NCBI RefSeq assembly: GCF_016892765.1
Contig: NZ_JAFEMD010000042.1
Span: forward strand, 1 to 42,883
Direction: 5' to 3'
DNA: 42,883 nt
From: Microvirga arvi
GTDB lineage: Bacteria; Pseudomonadota; Alphaproteobacteria; Rhizobiales; Beijerinckiaceae
The translations under genes were made by a program, and so were the position numbers. This document shows, one piece after another, positions 16,102 to 26,039 of this stretch. Every line of letters starts with the position of its first letter. Within the stretch, counting starts at the first letter, position 1. The notes beneath the pieces were generated by a model that searched no databases, was not told the origin of the DNA, and was given only the letters and a program-made list of their open reading frames with translations.

Positions 16102-19100
16102 ATGGCCCGATCTCTGTTGCGCACGGTCTTGGTCGCCGTGGGTTTGATGGCAGGCGGATATTCTGCACAGGCGCAGAAAAGCTTCATACATGGCGACCTA
16201 GCAAGTCAGGCCGTACGGCTGGAGCAGACCCTTAGGATCGAAGGTGGACGCCTGACAGGCGGCAAGCCAGCTCAGCAGCTGCAGCAGGAGGGAGAGGCAA
16301 GTCTGGCTCGAGGTAATGCACGTCAGGCATTGGATCTCTTCGCTGCCACCATTGCTGTGGAGCCTGACAATGCAGCGGGCTGGTACAGCTATGCCAGAGC
16401 GGCGCTCGCGATCAATCCAGGCAATAACTGGGATGAGCGCTACAAGCTGCAGGAGCGTCAGGCCACGGCAGCATATGCCGCTTACCAACGCGCAAGGACA
16501 CCTAACGACGAGGCTATGTCTCTTGCGCTTCTTGGCGAGGTCTATGCGGCCCAGCAGGCGTGGCGTCCATCTCTCAACGCCTATGCGGCGAGCTTAAAAC
16601 TTCAAAATAATCCTGATGTACGCTCGACCTACGAGCAACTCCGCGAGGAGCACGGCTTCAGGGTGACTGACTTCAAGGTGGACTCCGACTCGGCTTCGCC
16701 CCGTGTTTGCTTCCAGTTCTCCGAACCGCTGACGGCCGGCAAGGTGGATTTCGCTCCCTTCGTGGCTGTCTCTGGCAGCGCCAATGCGGCAGTATCAGCC
16801 GAGGGACAACAGCTCTGCGTCGATGGTCTGAAACACAGTGAGCGCTACGCCATCGTCCTCCGGCAAGGACTGCCGTCGGCTGTGGGAGAGAGCCTGATCA
16901 AGGCGGCGGATTACGAGGTCTATGTTCGGGACCGTGCGCCCCAAGCCCGTTTTACCGGTCGCAATTACGTGCTGCCGAGCACGGGGCAGGAAGGCATCCC
17001 GGTCGTGTCGGTGAACACGTCCAAAGTCGGTGTCGAGGTCTATCGGGTTGGCGACCGCAACCTTCTGCCGACCGTGCGGTCCTACGATTTTCTTGGACAG
17101 CTCACCCGCTACTCCGCCGCCGAAATTGCTCGCGACAAGGGCATAAAGATCTGGAACGGCACGCTCGAGACGGGCTCCGCTCTCAATCGGGACGTGGTCA
17201 CGGCCTTCCCGGTCATGGAGGCGGTCGGCAAGCTCGAGCCTGGCGTCTACGTGATGACCGCGAAGCCTCATGACGGCACGGCGACATATAACGAAAGCGC
17301 CGAGGACTACGAGAATATCGCCACGCAATGGTTCGTGGTGTCCGACCTCGGTCTGACGGCCTTGACCGGCAAGGGTGGAGCGCAGGTCTTCGTGCGATCG
17401 CTCGCTGGCGCCGAACCACGTGCCAACGTGGAGGTGAGGCTGGTCGCCCGCAACAACGAGGTTTTGTCGACGAAGAAGACCGACGCTATGGGAGTCGCCG
17501 TCTTCGATCCGGGTCTCGCCCGAGGCGAGGGCGGGCTTGCGCCGGGCCTCGTGGTAGCGACGGAGGGGGTCGATTATGGTTTCCTCGACCTCGGCACCGC
17601 GGCGTTCGATCTGACCGACCGGGGTGTGAAGGGACGGGCTGCGTCCGGCGCTGTCGATGCCTACCTCTACACGGAGCGCGGCGTTTACCGGACCGGCGAG
17701 ACTGTGGCGTTGTCAGCGCTCCTGCGGGACGCGAAGGGCGCCGCAGTCCCAGGAGTGCCGCTGACCATCGTGGTACGGCGACCCGACGGCGTCGAGTACC
17801 GTCGAGCTTTGGTCGAGGACCAAGGCCTTGGCGGCCGCGCCTTATCAATCCCCATCCTGCCGGGATCCCTACGTGGCACTTGGCGGATCGCCGCCTATAC
17901 CGATCCCAAGAGTTCATCGGTTGGTGACGCAAGTTTCCTGGTCGAAGATTACGTGCCCGAACGGCTGGAACTGACCCTTACGCCGAAGGTGGATGCTCTG
18001 CGGCCGGGACAGCCGGCTCCCATCGATTTGGCGGCGCGATATCTCTACGGCGCTCCCGGGGCAGGACTCTCGGTTAGCGGCGAGGTCACGGTCGCGGCGG
18101 CATCCGCGAGCGGCATCAAGGGGCTCGAGGGCTACACGACCGGCCTGGACGACGAGACGGTCGATGCTTCCACGGCAGAGATCGAGCAGAGTGCCACGAC
18201 GGATGCACAGGGACGTGCCAATCTTCAGATCCCGGTGCAGGACATGGCGGCACCGCGCCCGACCGAGGCGAGGTTCACCTTACGCGTGGCTGAGTCTGGC
18301 GGACGGGCAGTGGAGCGCAGCCTGACGCTGCCGATCCTGCCGAAGGGTCCGGTGGTGGCCGTACGTAAGAATTTTGCCGGACAGCTCGGGGAGGGGGCGA
18401 ACGCCACCTTCGATGTCGTTCTTGCAGATCCGATGGGCAAGCGACTTGCCAGCGGCAACGTCACCTGGAGCCTGTATAAGATCGAGCGACGCTATCAGTG
18501 GTACAATTCCGATGGGCGCTGGGGTTACGAGCCGGTCAAAGCAACACGCCGCGTGACAGATGGGCGTATCAATGTAACCACCGATACGTCAGGGCGTATT
18601 TCGGTTCCCATAGAGTGGGGCACCTACAGGCTCGACGTGAGTGCCCCCGACCTCGGCGAAACCGGGCACACCAGTCTGTCCTTCACGGTGGGCTGGTCCG
18701 GAGACCAGACGGCCGACACGCCAGACCTTCTCGATATGAGCCTCGACAAGGCGAGCTATCGCGCCGGCGAACCCATGCAGCTGCGCCTCAACCCGCGTTT
18801 CAAGGGCAAAGCGACGCTGGCTGTCGTCAGCGACCGGGTGCACGACATCCGCGTGGTCGATGTGGCAGCGGAAGGCACGAATGTCAGCCTGCCTGTACAG
18901 CCCTCTTGGGGTTCGGGGGCTTACGTCATTGCCATAGCACATCGCCCCCTTGATCAGGCAGCGAAGCGGATGCCCGGACGGTCGTTGGGGACAGCCTGGT
19001 TCGAAGTCGACCGTGACGCTCGAAACCTCCAAGTGAGCCTGAACGCCCTGAGTAGTGCCCGACCTCGGGGACGTTTGACCATGCCGATCAAGGTTGCCGG

Positions 19101-21342
19101 GCTGGCACCAGGCGAGGAAGCGCGGATCACCGTCGCGGCGGTCGACGTGGGAATCCTCAACCTCACGCGTTATGAGGCGCCGAACCCAACAACCTATTTC
19201 TTCGGTCAGAAGCAACTCTCCTCTGAGATCCGGGATCTCTACGGCTATCTTATCGACGGCATGCAGGGCACTCGCGGGGCCATCCGTTCGGGCGGCGACA
19301 TGGAGCCGAAGGCCCTCGACGGCATCCCGCCGACCCAGGAGCCGCTGGCACGCTTCTCAGGTGTGGTGAAGGTGGAGCCAGATGGCTCTGCCAACATCGA
19401 TTTCGATCTCCCTGCCTTCAACGGTACCGTGCGGGTCATGGCAGTTGCCTGGACGACGGACCGCGTTGGCAGTTCGAGCGCCGACGTGATCGTCCGCGAC
19501 CCCGTCGTGCTGACAGGTACGCTCCCCCGTTTCCTGTCCGTCGGCGACCGCTCTCGCTTCTTCATGCAGATCGACAACGTGGAGGGGCCGACTGGAGATT
19601 ACACGGTCGATCTCGACATCCGCGGCCCGATCATCGTAGCGGCGGATGCCCTGAGCTCCACCATCAAGCTAGAAGCAAAGGCAAAGGGCAGCCTCATCAT
19701 TCCAGTCACCGCAGGCGGTCAGGGGACGGCGGAAATCGACGTCGTCCTCAAGGGCCCAGATATCCAGGAGCTGAGGCAGAGCTTTGCTATTGCTGTCCAG
19801 CCCGGGACCGGAGCCCTTGCAAGGCGAACTGTGCAGATGATGGCCCTGGGAGGGAGACTCACTATCTCGAAGGATCTCGTCGCTGATATCCTCGCAGGCA
19901 CCGGAACAGTCTCGGTCTCAGTCTCGCCGCTTGCGAGCCTCGATGTGCCGGGCCTTCTCAAAGCCCTCGACCGCTATCCTTACGGCTGCACGGAGCAGGT
20001 CGTGAGCCGGGCCTTGCCGTTGCTCTATGTCAATCGACTTGCCGAGGAGGAGAACCTCTCTCTCGATGCTACAGCCGATGAAAGGGTTCGGCAGGCGATC
20101 GAACGCGTTCTGGCGCGGCAGGCCTCCAACGGGTCATTCGGCCTCTGGTCTGTTGGCGGTGACGATCTGTGGCTGGATGCCTACACCAGCGACTTCCTGA
20201 CCCGAGCGCGGGAGCGGGGCTTCACGGTGCCGCAAGTGGCGTTCAACCTCGCCCTCGACAGGTTGCGTAATTTCGTCGCCAACACAACCCAGGTGGAGGA
20301 AAATGCGGCCAGTCTCGCCTATGCGGCTTATGTGCTGGCCCGTAACGGCCGCCCGGTCATGGGAGATCTACGTTATCTCGCCGATACGAAGATCGATGAG
20401 TTTGCGTCACCCCTCTCACGTGGTCAGATTGGTGCGGCGCTCGCTTTGCTTGGCGATGGTGCCAGAGCTCAGAAGGCTTTCTTGGCTGCTGTTGATCTCT
20501 TGCAGAGTGCTCAAGATACCGGGAGTTACCGTCCAGATTATGGCTCACGCTTGCGGGATGGGGCAGGGCTCTTGGCCCTTGCCTCGGAGGCGAGTAACTT
20601 GCCGGCGATCATGCAGCCGGTCGCACGAGTGATCGATGAGGAATGGGGCACCCGGCGGACCAGCACGCAGGAGGACGCCTGGCTGGTCATGGCCGCGCAG
20701 GCGATGGATCGCGGTGCGGAAAATGTCGTCCTTACGGTCGATGGCGCCGAGCATCGCAGAGCGTTTTACCGCACCTACAAGGATGCCGTGCTCGATAGCG
20801 CCTCAATTAGCCTCGCCAATGCCGGACGCACCCCGGTCCAAGCGGTTGTGACCGTGGCCGGCAATCCGGTTGAGCCTGAGCCCGCTCTGTCACACGGTTA
20901 TACGGTGGAACGGAGCTATTACAGGCTCGACGGCAGCGAGGTCCAGCTCACTTCCGTGCCGCAGAACGAGCGCCTCGTGGTGGTACTGAAAGTCACTGAA
21001 GCAGAGGCCAAGGAGGCACGCTTGCTGTTGGTCGACCGTTTGCCTGCAGGGTTTGAGATCGATAATCCGAAGCTTGTGGACAGCGATACGGTGGCAAACC
21101 TATCCTGGCTCAAGCGGGATGTGGAGCCGGCGCATACGGAATACCGCGACGACCGCTTTGTCGTGGCCTTTGACCGCAAGCCGGATCAGCCCGCTTTCTT
21201 CACGGTCGCCTACATGGTCCGTGCCGTGTCGCCTGGAACCTATGTTCACCCATCGGCACAGGTTGAGGACATGTACCGTCCCGAACGCTACGGGCGAACG
21301 GGCTTGGGTTCCGTCGGGGTCGTGCAGGTGCGCCAACAGTGA
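16102..21342 (+). CDS. bacterial alpha-2-macroglobulin with thioester (YfhM type)
   Basis: The 1,746-residue protein starts at the ATG at 16102, after GAGGA. An upstream in-frame start at 16054 would precede the signal peptide. The signal peptide ends YSAQA-Q with no lipobox Cys, so unlike E. coli YfhM the protein is probably soluble in the periplasm. Residues about 50-150 contain TPR-like repeats (ARQALDLFAATIAVEPDNAAGWY). Macroglobulin domains follow (TERGVYRTGETVALSALLRD is the A2M N-region signature; 'LDKASYRAGEPMQLRLNP'). The thioester Cys1296-Thr-Glu-Gln lies in YPYGCTEQVVSRALPLLYVN, with the helical thioester domain after it. The family traps attacking proteases by covalent bonding. 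It overlaps pbpC by 4 bp, the classic A2M-PBP1C pair. Confidence 0.93.
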   Translation: MARSLLRTVLVAVGLMAGGYSAQAQKSFIHGDLASQAVRLEQTLRIEGGRLTGGKPAQQLQQEGEASLARGNARQALDLFAATIAVEPDNAAGWYSYARAALAINPGNNWDERYKLQERQATAAYAAYQRARTPNDEAMSLALLGEVYAAQQAWRPSLNAYAASLKLQNNPDVRSTYEQLREEHGFRVTDFKVDSDSASPRVCFQFSEPLTAGKVDFAPFVAVSGSANAAVSAEGQQLCVDGLKHSERYAIVLRQGLPSAVGESLIKAADYEVYVRDRAPQARFTGRNYVLPSTGQEGIPVVSVNTSKVGVEVYRVGDRNLLPTVRSYDFLGQLTRYSAAEIARDKGIKIWNGTLETGSALNRDVVTAFPVMEAVGKLEPGVYVMTAKPHDGTATYNESAEDYENIATQWFVVSDLGLTALTGKGGAQVFVRSLAGAEPRANVEVRLVARNNEVLSTKKTDAMGVAVFDPGLARGEGGLAPGLVVATEGVDYGFLDLGTAAFDLTDRGVKGRAASGAVDAYLYTERGVYRTGETVALSALLRDAKGAAVPGVPLTIVVRRPDGVEYRRALVEDQGLGGRALSIPILPGSLRGTWRIAAYTDPKSSSVGDASFLVEDYVPERLELTLTPKVDALRPGQPAPIDLAARYLYGAPGAGLSVSGEVTVAAASASGIKGLEGYTTGLDDETVDASTAEIEQSATTDAQGRANLQIPVQDMAAPRPTEARFTLRVAESGGRAVERSLTLPILPKGPVVAVRKNFAGQLGEGANATFDVVLADPMGKRLASGNVTWSLYKIERRYQWYNSDGRWGYEPVKATRRVTDGRINVTTDTSGRISVPIEWGTYRLDVSAPDLGETGHTSLSFTVGWSGDQTADTPDLLDMSLDKASYRAGEPMQLRLNPRFKGKATLAVVSDRVHDIRVVDVAAEGTNVSLPVQPSWGSGAYVIAIAHRPLDQAAKRMPGRSLGTAWFEVDRDARNLQVSLNALSSARPRGRLTMPIKVAGLAPGEEARITVAAVDVGILNLTRYEAPNPTTYFFGQKQLSSEIRDLYGYLIDGMQGTRGAIRSGGDMEPKALDGIPPTQEPLARFSGVVKVEPDGSANIDFDLPAFNGTVRVMAVAWTTDRVGSSSADVIVRDPVVLTGTLPRFLSVGDRSRFFMQIDNVEGPTGDYTVDLDIRGPIIVAADALSSTIKLEAKAKGSLIIPVTAGGQGTAEIDVVLKGPDIQELRQSFAIAVQPGTGALARRTVQMMALGGRLTISKDLVADILAGTGTVSVSVSPLASLDVPGLLKALDRYPYGCTEQVVSRALPLLYVNRLAEEENLSLDATADERVRQAIERVLARQASNGSFGLWSVGGDDLWLDAYTSDFLTRARERGFTVPQVAFNLALDRLRNFVANTTQVEENAASLAYAAYVLARNGRPVMGDLRYLADTKIDEFASPLSRGQIGAALALLGDGARAQKAFLAAVDLLQSAQDTGSYRPDYGSRLRDGAGLLALASEASNLPAIMQPVARVIDEEWGTRRTSTQEDAWLVMAAQAMDRGAENVVLTVDGAEHRRAFYRTYKDAVLDSASISLANAGRTPVQAVVTVAGNPVEPEPALSHGYTVERSYYRLDGSEVQLTSVPQNERLVVVLKVTEAEAKEARLLLVDRLPAGFEIDNPKLVDSDTVANLSWLKRDVEPAHTEYRDDRFVVAFDRKPDQPAFFTVAYMVRAVSPGTYVHPSAQVEDMYRPERYGRTGLGSVGVVQVRQQ

Positions 21343-23441
21343 CGGATAAGCGACAACGCCAGCAAGCAAAGTGGGGACTTATCCTCGCCACTACTCTTGC
21401 GCTTGTCGTTTCCATTCCGGCTCTCGCCCTGTGGCACTTTACTGAGAGCTTGGGGCCGCTTGATCTGACCGTTGTAGAGAACCGCTCAACAGTGGTCCTT
21501 GATCGCCATGGACAGTTATTGCGTCCCTTCGCGATGAAAGGGGGCCGCTGGCGCCTTCCGATCGAGACAGATGATGTCGATCCACGCTATCTCGCCATGC
21601 TCAAAGCATACGAGGATGGGCGGTTCGACCGCCATTCTGGCATCGATCCCCTGGCGCTCCTGAGAGCGGCAGGGCAATTTGTCGCCAACGGCAGGGTTGT
21701 GTCCGGTGGGTCTACGTTGACCATGCAGGTGGCACGCCTCCTGGAGCCCAGGGATGAGCGTACGCTTTCTGCAAAACTTCGCCAGATAATCCGGGCGGTC
21801 CAGCTGGAGAGCCGCCTCTCGAAGAACGAGATCCTGCGTCTTTACCTCACGCTGGCACCGTATGGCGGCAATCTCGAGGGCATGCGGGCTGCAAGCCTAT
21901 CCTATTTTGGACGCGAGCCGAAGCGCCTATCGTTCAGTGAGGCTGCCCTTCTCGTCGCTCTGCCACAATCGCCGGAGACGCGCCGTCCGGATCGCTTTGC
22001 CCAAGCAGCATTGATTGCCCGTAACCGGGTTCTCGACCGGGCTCGAGAGCGTGGCGTCATCTCCACGGCGGAGGCTGAGGCCGCGAAGGCCGCGCCCATG
22101 CCTGACGCCCGTCGACCTTTCCCGATGCTGGCAGCCCATGCGGCAGAGGCTGCTGTCGCGGAACGGCCAGATCCAAATACGCATCTACTCGCCATCGATG
22201 CCCGATTGCAGGCAAACCTTGAGCAACTGGCGCGAGAGCGGGTCGAAAGGCTCGATTCCAAGCTGTCCGTCGCGATCTTGGTGCTCGACAATGCGACGGG
22301 CGAAGTGCGTGCCCAAGTCGGCAGTCCCGATTACATGAGCAAGGAACGGGCGGGCGCCATCGATATGACGCTCGCGATGCGTTCGCCTGGCTCAGCTTTG
22401 AAGCCTTTCATTTATGCGCTCGCCTTCGAAGGTGGTCTGGCCCATCCAGAGACACTTCTCGATGACAGGCCCTCCCGATATGGGATCTACCAGCCAGAGA
22501 ACTTCGATCTTGCCTTCCAGGGCACGGTGACAGCACGCAAGGCTCTGCAGATGTCCCTCAACCTGCCTGCGGTCGAACTCCTAAACGAACTCGGGCCGGC
22601 CCGTTTGTTGGCGCGTCTGCGGGATACGGAGACCGCTATTGTGATACCGAAAGAGGCGGCCCCCAGCCTTGCTGTCGGCCTCGGCGGCCTCGGCATTACG
22701 CTAACTGACCTGACACGACTCTATAGTGGCCTCGCGAGGGGCGGGGAAATGCCACATCTCGTGCGCTATACCGGTGAGCCAGCGGCATCGACGCAGGGGC
22801 GACGCATCGTCGACCCTGTCTCAGCGTGGTACGCCTTCGACATCCTGCGAGGAGCTCCACCACCGGACAACGCGCTTGCCGGACGGATTGCCTTCAAGAC
22901 TGGCACGTCGTACGGCTATCGCGATGCTTGGGCCGTTGGATATGACCGGCGGTTCACGATAGGAGTTTGGGTTGGCCGGCCAGACGGCACGGCTGTACCT
23001 GGTCTCGTCGGCCGCTTGATCGCGGCGCCAATCCTGTTCGATGCCTACGCCCGTCTCGGTGTCGAGCCGGAAGCCTTGGCGGTACCTCCCTACGCCTTGC
23101 AGGCCACGACCGCCACCCTGCCGCCGCCCCTGCGCCATATCCGCCAAGATGTGCCGAAGTCGATCGCCTCGACCGTACAGGCGCCTCTCAAAATTGCGTT
23201 CCCACTTGACGGATCGCGGGTCGATCTTGGCCTCTCGCATCCGTCAGATGAGAGGGGCAGCCTAGTCCTCAAGGTGTCAGGCGGGGTTCCCCCTCTAACC
23301 TGGATGGTGGACGGGGCTCCCGTGGAGATCAGCACCCTGCGACGCGAGGCATTCTGGCAACCGGAGGGGGCCGGCTTCGTTCGCCTTTCCGTGATCGACG
23401 CGAGAGGCGCCACGGACAGTATCGTGGTGCGGCTGGAGTAG
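21339..23441 (+). CDS. pbpC: penicillin-binding protein 1C
   Basis: The 700-residue protein starts with GTG inside the upstream stop (GTGA). An N-terminal membrane helix (LILATTLALVVSIPALAL) is followed by the glycosyltransferase family 51 domain (KAYEDGRFDRHSGIDPLALL, GGSTLTMQVARLL, about 80-240). The transpeptidase domain has Ser352-A-L-Lys355, Ser406-Leu-Asn and Lys520-Thr-Gly. The C-terminal PBP1C domain begins around PLKIAFPLDGSRVDLG. It polymerises and may cross-link peptidoglycan in the periplasm. Coupling with alpha-2-macroglobulin is conserved in many proteobacteria and is thought to combine wall repair with protease defence. Confidence 0.95.
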   Translation: MTDKRQRQQAKWGLILATTLALVVSIPALALWHFTESLGPLDLTVVENRSTVVLDRHGQLLRPFAMKGGRWRLPIETDDVDPRYLAMLKAYEDGRFDRHSGIDPLALLRAAGQFVANGRVVSGGSTLTMQVARLLEPRDERTLSAKLRQIIRAVQLESRLSKNEILRLYLTLAPYGGNLEGMRAASLSYFGREPKRLSFSEAALLVALPQSPETRRPDRFAQAALIARNRVLDRARERGVISTAEAEAAKAAPMPDARRPFPMLAAHAAEAAVAERPDPNTHLLAIDARLQANLEQLARERVERLDSKLSVAILVLDNATGEVRAQVGSPDYMSKERAGAIDMTLAMRSPGSALKPFIYALAFEGGLAHPETLLDDRPSRYGIYQPENFDLAFQGTVTARKALQMSLNLPAVELLNELGPARLLARLRDTETAIVIPKEAAPSLAVGLGGLGITLTDLTRLYSGLARGGEMPHLVRYTGEPAASTQGRRIVDPVSAWYAFDILRGAPPPDNALAGRIAFKTGTSYGYRDAWAVGYDRRFTIGVWVGRPDGTAVPGLVGRLIAAPILFDAYARLGVEPEALAVPPYALQATTATLPPPLRHIRQDVPKSIASTVQAPLKIAFPLDGSRVDLGLSHPSDERGSLVLKVSGGVPPLTWMVDGAPVEISTLRREAFWQPEGAGFVRLSVIDARGATDSIVVRLE

Positions 23442-23570
23442 GCCATGTAGGACCTATCACCTCCAGAGGCGGGCCTAGGGCAACTGGATCGTATGCTCGA
23501 CAGGCTTATCCCGTTCTGCATTCTCGAAGAGCACTAGAATCGAGAGTGTACGGCCTGATACGCGGAGCAC

Positions 23571-23712
23571 GGCATCGTCAACTTAACGCTTTTACTTGGT
23601 GTTTTCGGTGTTTAGGCCCGGAACGGATCACGCATTTTCAATAGCTTAGACCTGCTGGGGAATAGCTGAAAACGCCGGAAAGCGGCCTTTACTCAGTTAA
23701 GTTGACGGTGCC
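23571..23712. mobile_element. 142-bp miniature element, copy A (IS6-like ends)
   Basis: Bounded by GGCATCGTCAACTTAACG on the left and the complement of GGCACCGTCAACTTAACT on the right. These ends match the IS6-family ends at 12790 at about 16 of 18 positions. The internal 106 bp has no coding frame. It is identical, in inverted orientation, to 26241-26382. The flanking 8-mers (cggagcac, atcggtgg) show no duplication. Confidence 0.9.
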
Positions 23713-23830
23713 ATCGGTGGTAAGCAGACGTTCGAGGTGACTGGGTCAAATGTCGGGCCTACGGGAGCAGCGACGATCACTTTTGGCCCGACAGCAGATG
23801 TTGGGAGCATCAGGGCATGAGCATGCGTCT

Positions 23831-23863
23831 GTCCACGCTTGGCCGAGCTGGCCAAGCGTGGAC
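23831..23863 (-). terminator. strong hairpin downstream of the SDR gene
   Basis: A perfect 14-bp stem GTCCACGCTTGGCC / GGCCAAGCGTGGAC with a 5-nt loop, 13 bp beyond the SDR stop. No U-run follows on the minus strand, so it may stabilise mRNA 3' ends or work with Rho instead of acting as a simple intrinsic terminator. Confidence 0.55.
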
Positions 23864-23875
23864 GGCTCCCTGTGA

Positions 23876-24664
23876 TCAGACGGTCGGGACGGTGCCTCCG
23901 TCGATGACAAATTCTGCACCGTGGATCGCGGTGGCGCGGTCCGAGGCTAGGTAGGCGATGACGTCGGCGACCTCGAAGGGTTCGGCGCCGCGACCTATGG
24001 AAATGCCGCCAAGGCCGGCCAGTACGAGTTGGCGCGCGTCCTCGATAGTGCCACCGTTGGCGGCTTGGATGCGCTTGAGAAATACATCGGTCCCCTCGGT
24101 CATGATCCAGCCGGGAGAGACGACGTTGACCCTCACGCCCTTGGGACCCAGCTCCTTGGAGATGGACTTGCTGTAAGTCCGGAGCGCGGCCTTGGCGCTG
24201 GCGTAGGCGGTGGTTGCGTCGGGAAGCGGCAGGACCGACTGGATGGAGGTGACGTGCACCACCGCACCGCTGCCCCGCTCGATCATCTGCGGAATCAGGA
24301 ACCGGTCGAGGCGGACCGTGGCCAGGAGGTTCAAGTTGAGCTCGGACAGCCAATGATCGTCCGTCAGGGCGACGAAGCCGCCGCCGGGCGTTGACGAGCC
24401 GCCGATCACGTGGGCGAGGATGTCGACTCCGCCAAGACGCTCGAGCGCGGCCTTGGCCAGCATTTCCCCGCCCTCGGCCGTCGTCAGGTCCGCCTGGACG
24501 AACTCGACGCCGTCGATGGGCTCCAGGCTTCCGCGGGCGGCGGTGATCACCCGGGCGCCGCCGGCCAGGAATCGGTCGACGGTGGCGCGGCCCAAACCCT
24601 TGGAGCCGCCGCTGATGAGCACGCGCTTTCCCGCGAACTCGGTCGGATCAGCCTTGATGGTCAT
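23876..24664 (-). CDS. SDR-family NAD(P)-dependent oxidoreductase
   Basis: The 262-residue classical short-chain dehydrogenase has a cofactor motif SGGSKGLGRATVDRFL (about 16-28), a catalytic Ser in HVTSIQS and YASAK (Tyr-x-x-x-Lys) about residues 155-160, and a C-terminal 'GAEFVIDGGTVPT' typical of family members. It oxidises or reduces a hydroxyl or carbonyl substrate that the sequence does not identify. Its start overlaps the stop of the SnoaL-like gene (ATGA), so the two are translationally coupled and probably controlled by the divergent LysR regulator. Confidence 0.9.
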   Translation of the reverse strand: MTIKADPTEFAGKRVLISGGSKGLGRATVDRFLAGGARVITAARGSLEPIDGVEFVQADLTTAEGGEMLAKAALERLGGVDILAHVIGGSSTPGGGFVALTDDHWLSELNLNLLATVRLDRFLIPQMIERGSGAVVHVTSIQSVLPLPDATTAYASAKAALRTYSKSISKELGPKGVRVNVVSPGWIMTEGTDVFLKRIQAANGGTIEDARQLVLAGLGGISIGRGAEPFEVADVIAYLASDRATAIHGAEFVIDGGTVPTV

Positions 24665-24978
24665 GCCGTGATCTCCAAGGCCTTAATGGCGTCGTTGTCG
24701 AGGGTGAAGCGGATCGGGCTGCCCTTGAAGTCGCCATGGGCAGGGCCTTCGACCACGACCTGACCGTTCTCGTGGCGAATGGCATCCGGCGTGAAGATCG
24801 CCTTGACCGGGATCACCGCTTCTTCGAACAAGGCCCGCATTCCGGCGTGGCCCTCGTGACGGCCTCCATCAGCAAAAAGGACTGCGTCGCGTGTGAAGGC
24901 GCTCAACATTCCGTCTACATCGAGACGGGCGTTAGCGGCCACATACGCGGCAATCGGGTATGGAAGTTCGATCGTCAT
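24661..24978 (-). CDS. SnoaL-like / nuclear transport factor 2-fold protein
   Basis: The 105-residue protein has the SnoaL-like pattern: an N-terminal helix (PIAAYVAANARLDVDGMLSAF), then TRDAVLFADGGRHEGHAGMRALF, and beta-strands to the end (VVVEGPAHGDFKGSPIRFTL, AIKALEITA). The fold is a cone-shaped barrel used by isomerases, cyclases, hydroxylases and binding proteins. It is the first gene of the minus-strand pair with the SDR enzyme. The partners may act on the same small molecule. The substrate is unknown. Confidence 0.8.
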   Translation of the reverse strand: MTIELPYPIAAYVAANARLDVDGMLSAFTRDAVLFADGGRHEGHAGMRALFEEAVIPVKAIFTPDAIRHENGQVVVEGPAHGDFKGSPIRFTLDNDAIKALEITA

Positions 24979-25109
24979 TGTTTTTCTCCTGGTTGCTCCG
25001 GTTGCGGCCGGGGCGGCTGCAAGTGCGGGTGCCAGCTAAAATAGCGATGGACACCTGGCGCGATAATCAGGACAATTTGGAACGTTGCATCACGAAAAGG
25101 GGGACAATC

Positions 25110-26039
25110 GTGCAGAGCAGCCTGACAGAATTGGACGCCGTTCTCATGGTTGCTCGCCGAGGCAAGTTCCGCACCGCTGCGCTCGAGCTCGGCGTCTCAA
25201 CCACCGCGCTCAGCAATGCGGTAGGGAAGCTGGAGCGCACGCTCGGCGTACGGCTTTTCAACCGGACGACGCGAAGCGTCTCTCTCACAGAGGCAGGCCA
25301 GCAATTCGTCGCGCAAGTCGCTCCCGCTGTGCGGGACATCCATGAGGCGATGGAAGTCGCGCGCTCTCAAACGGCGACGCCCTCGGGGACACTGCGCATC
25401 AACGCCTTTCCGACTGCGGCGCGGGAGATCTTTTCTTCGCTGGTCTTACCCTTCCTACGCGCGCATCCTCAGGTTCACGTCGACATCGTCACAGAAGGTC
25501 GCCTGGTGGACATTGTAGCGGGCGGCTTCGACCTCGGCGTTCGTAGCGCCGACCTCGTGCCGGCTGACATGATCGCACTCCCCTTGGGGGATGTGCGGCG
25601 CAATGTTGTGGTGGCCACACCGAGCTATCTGAATGAGCGCGGGACGCCCATGGTCCCGCAGGACCTCGCGGAGCATTCCTGTCTCCGCGTGCGGCTCCCG
25701 AATGGTGCGATACACCGCTGGCCGTTCGAGAAGGGTGGAAAATCGGTCCATATCGACGTCCAGGGCGCCTTGACTCTCGACGAGGCGAGCCTCGCGCGCA
25801 CCGCAGTTCTCGCTTCTCTCGGCCTCGCCCTGGCCATGGAGTCCGATGTACGAGACGACATCGAGGCAGGCCGCCTTGTGCGCGTGCTTGAGGATTGGAC
25901 GCCCACCCTCTCGCCCTTGAGCCTCTACTATTCGAGCCGACGCAACCCGACCGCCGCTTTCAAGGCCTTCGTCGACTTCGCGCGGCGGCAAAGCGGAGCC
26001 AGCGGTACCCTGAGGCCGTCCCGTCGAATGCCGTCCTAA
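25110..26039 (+). CDS. LysR-family transcriptional regulator
   Basis: I place the start at the GTG at 25110, giving 309 residues, because LysR proteins begin a few residues before 'LTELDAVLMVARRGKFRTAA'. Longer in-frame starts back to 24960 exist. The N-terminal winged helix-turn-helix spans 1-60 (LELGVSTTALSNAVGKLERTLGVRLFNRTTRSVSLTEAG) and an effector-binding domain follows (GTLRINAFPTAAREIFSSLV, VDIVAGGFDLGVRSADLVPADM). It is divergent from the SnoaL-SDR pair with about 130 bp between, the usual LysR arrangement, so it probably controls that pair and itself. Confidence 0.9.
   Translation: MQSSLTELDAVLMVARRGKFRTAALELGVSTTALSNAVGKLERTLGVRLFNRTTRSVSLTEAGQQFVAQVAPAVRDIHEAMEVARSQTATPSGTLRINAFPTAAREIFSSLVLPFLRAHPQVHVDIVTEGRLVDIVAGGFDLGVRSADLVPADMIALPLGDVRRNVVVATPSYLNERGTPMVPQDLAEHSCLRVRLPNGAIHRWPFEKGGKSVHIDVQGALTLDEASLARTAVLASLGLALAMESDVRDDIEAGRLVRVLEDWTPTLSPLSLYYSSRRNPTAAFKAFVDFARRQSGASGTLRPSRRMPS

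Noticed and set aside
17328..17927. Arg-rich plus-strand frame within the macroglobulin gene
   Set aside because: Alternate-frame shadow of GC-rich coding DNA; the main frame has clear A2M domains.
23713..23818. Plus-strand fragment reading IGGKQTFEVTGSNVGPTGA next to miniature element A
   Set aside because: It reads like a secreted-protein fragment, but it is only about 35 codons with no start and no recognised family.
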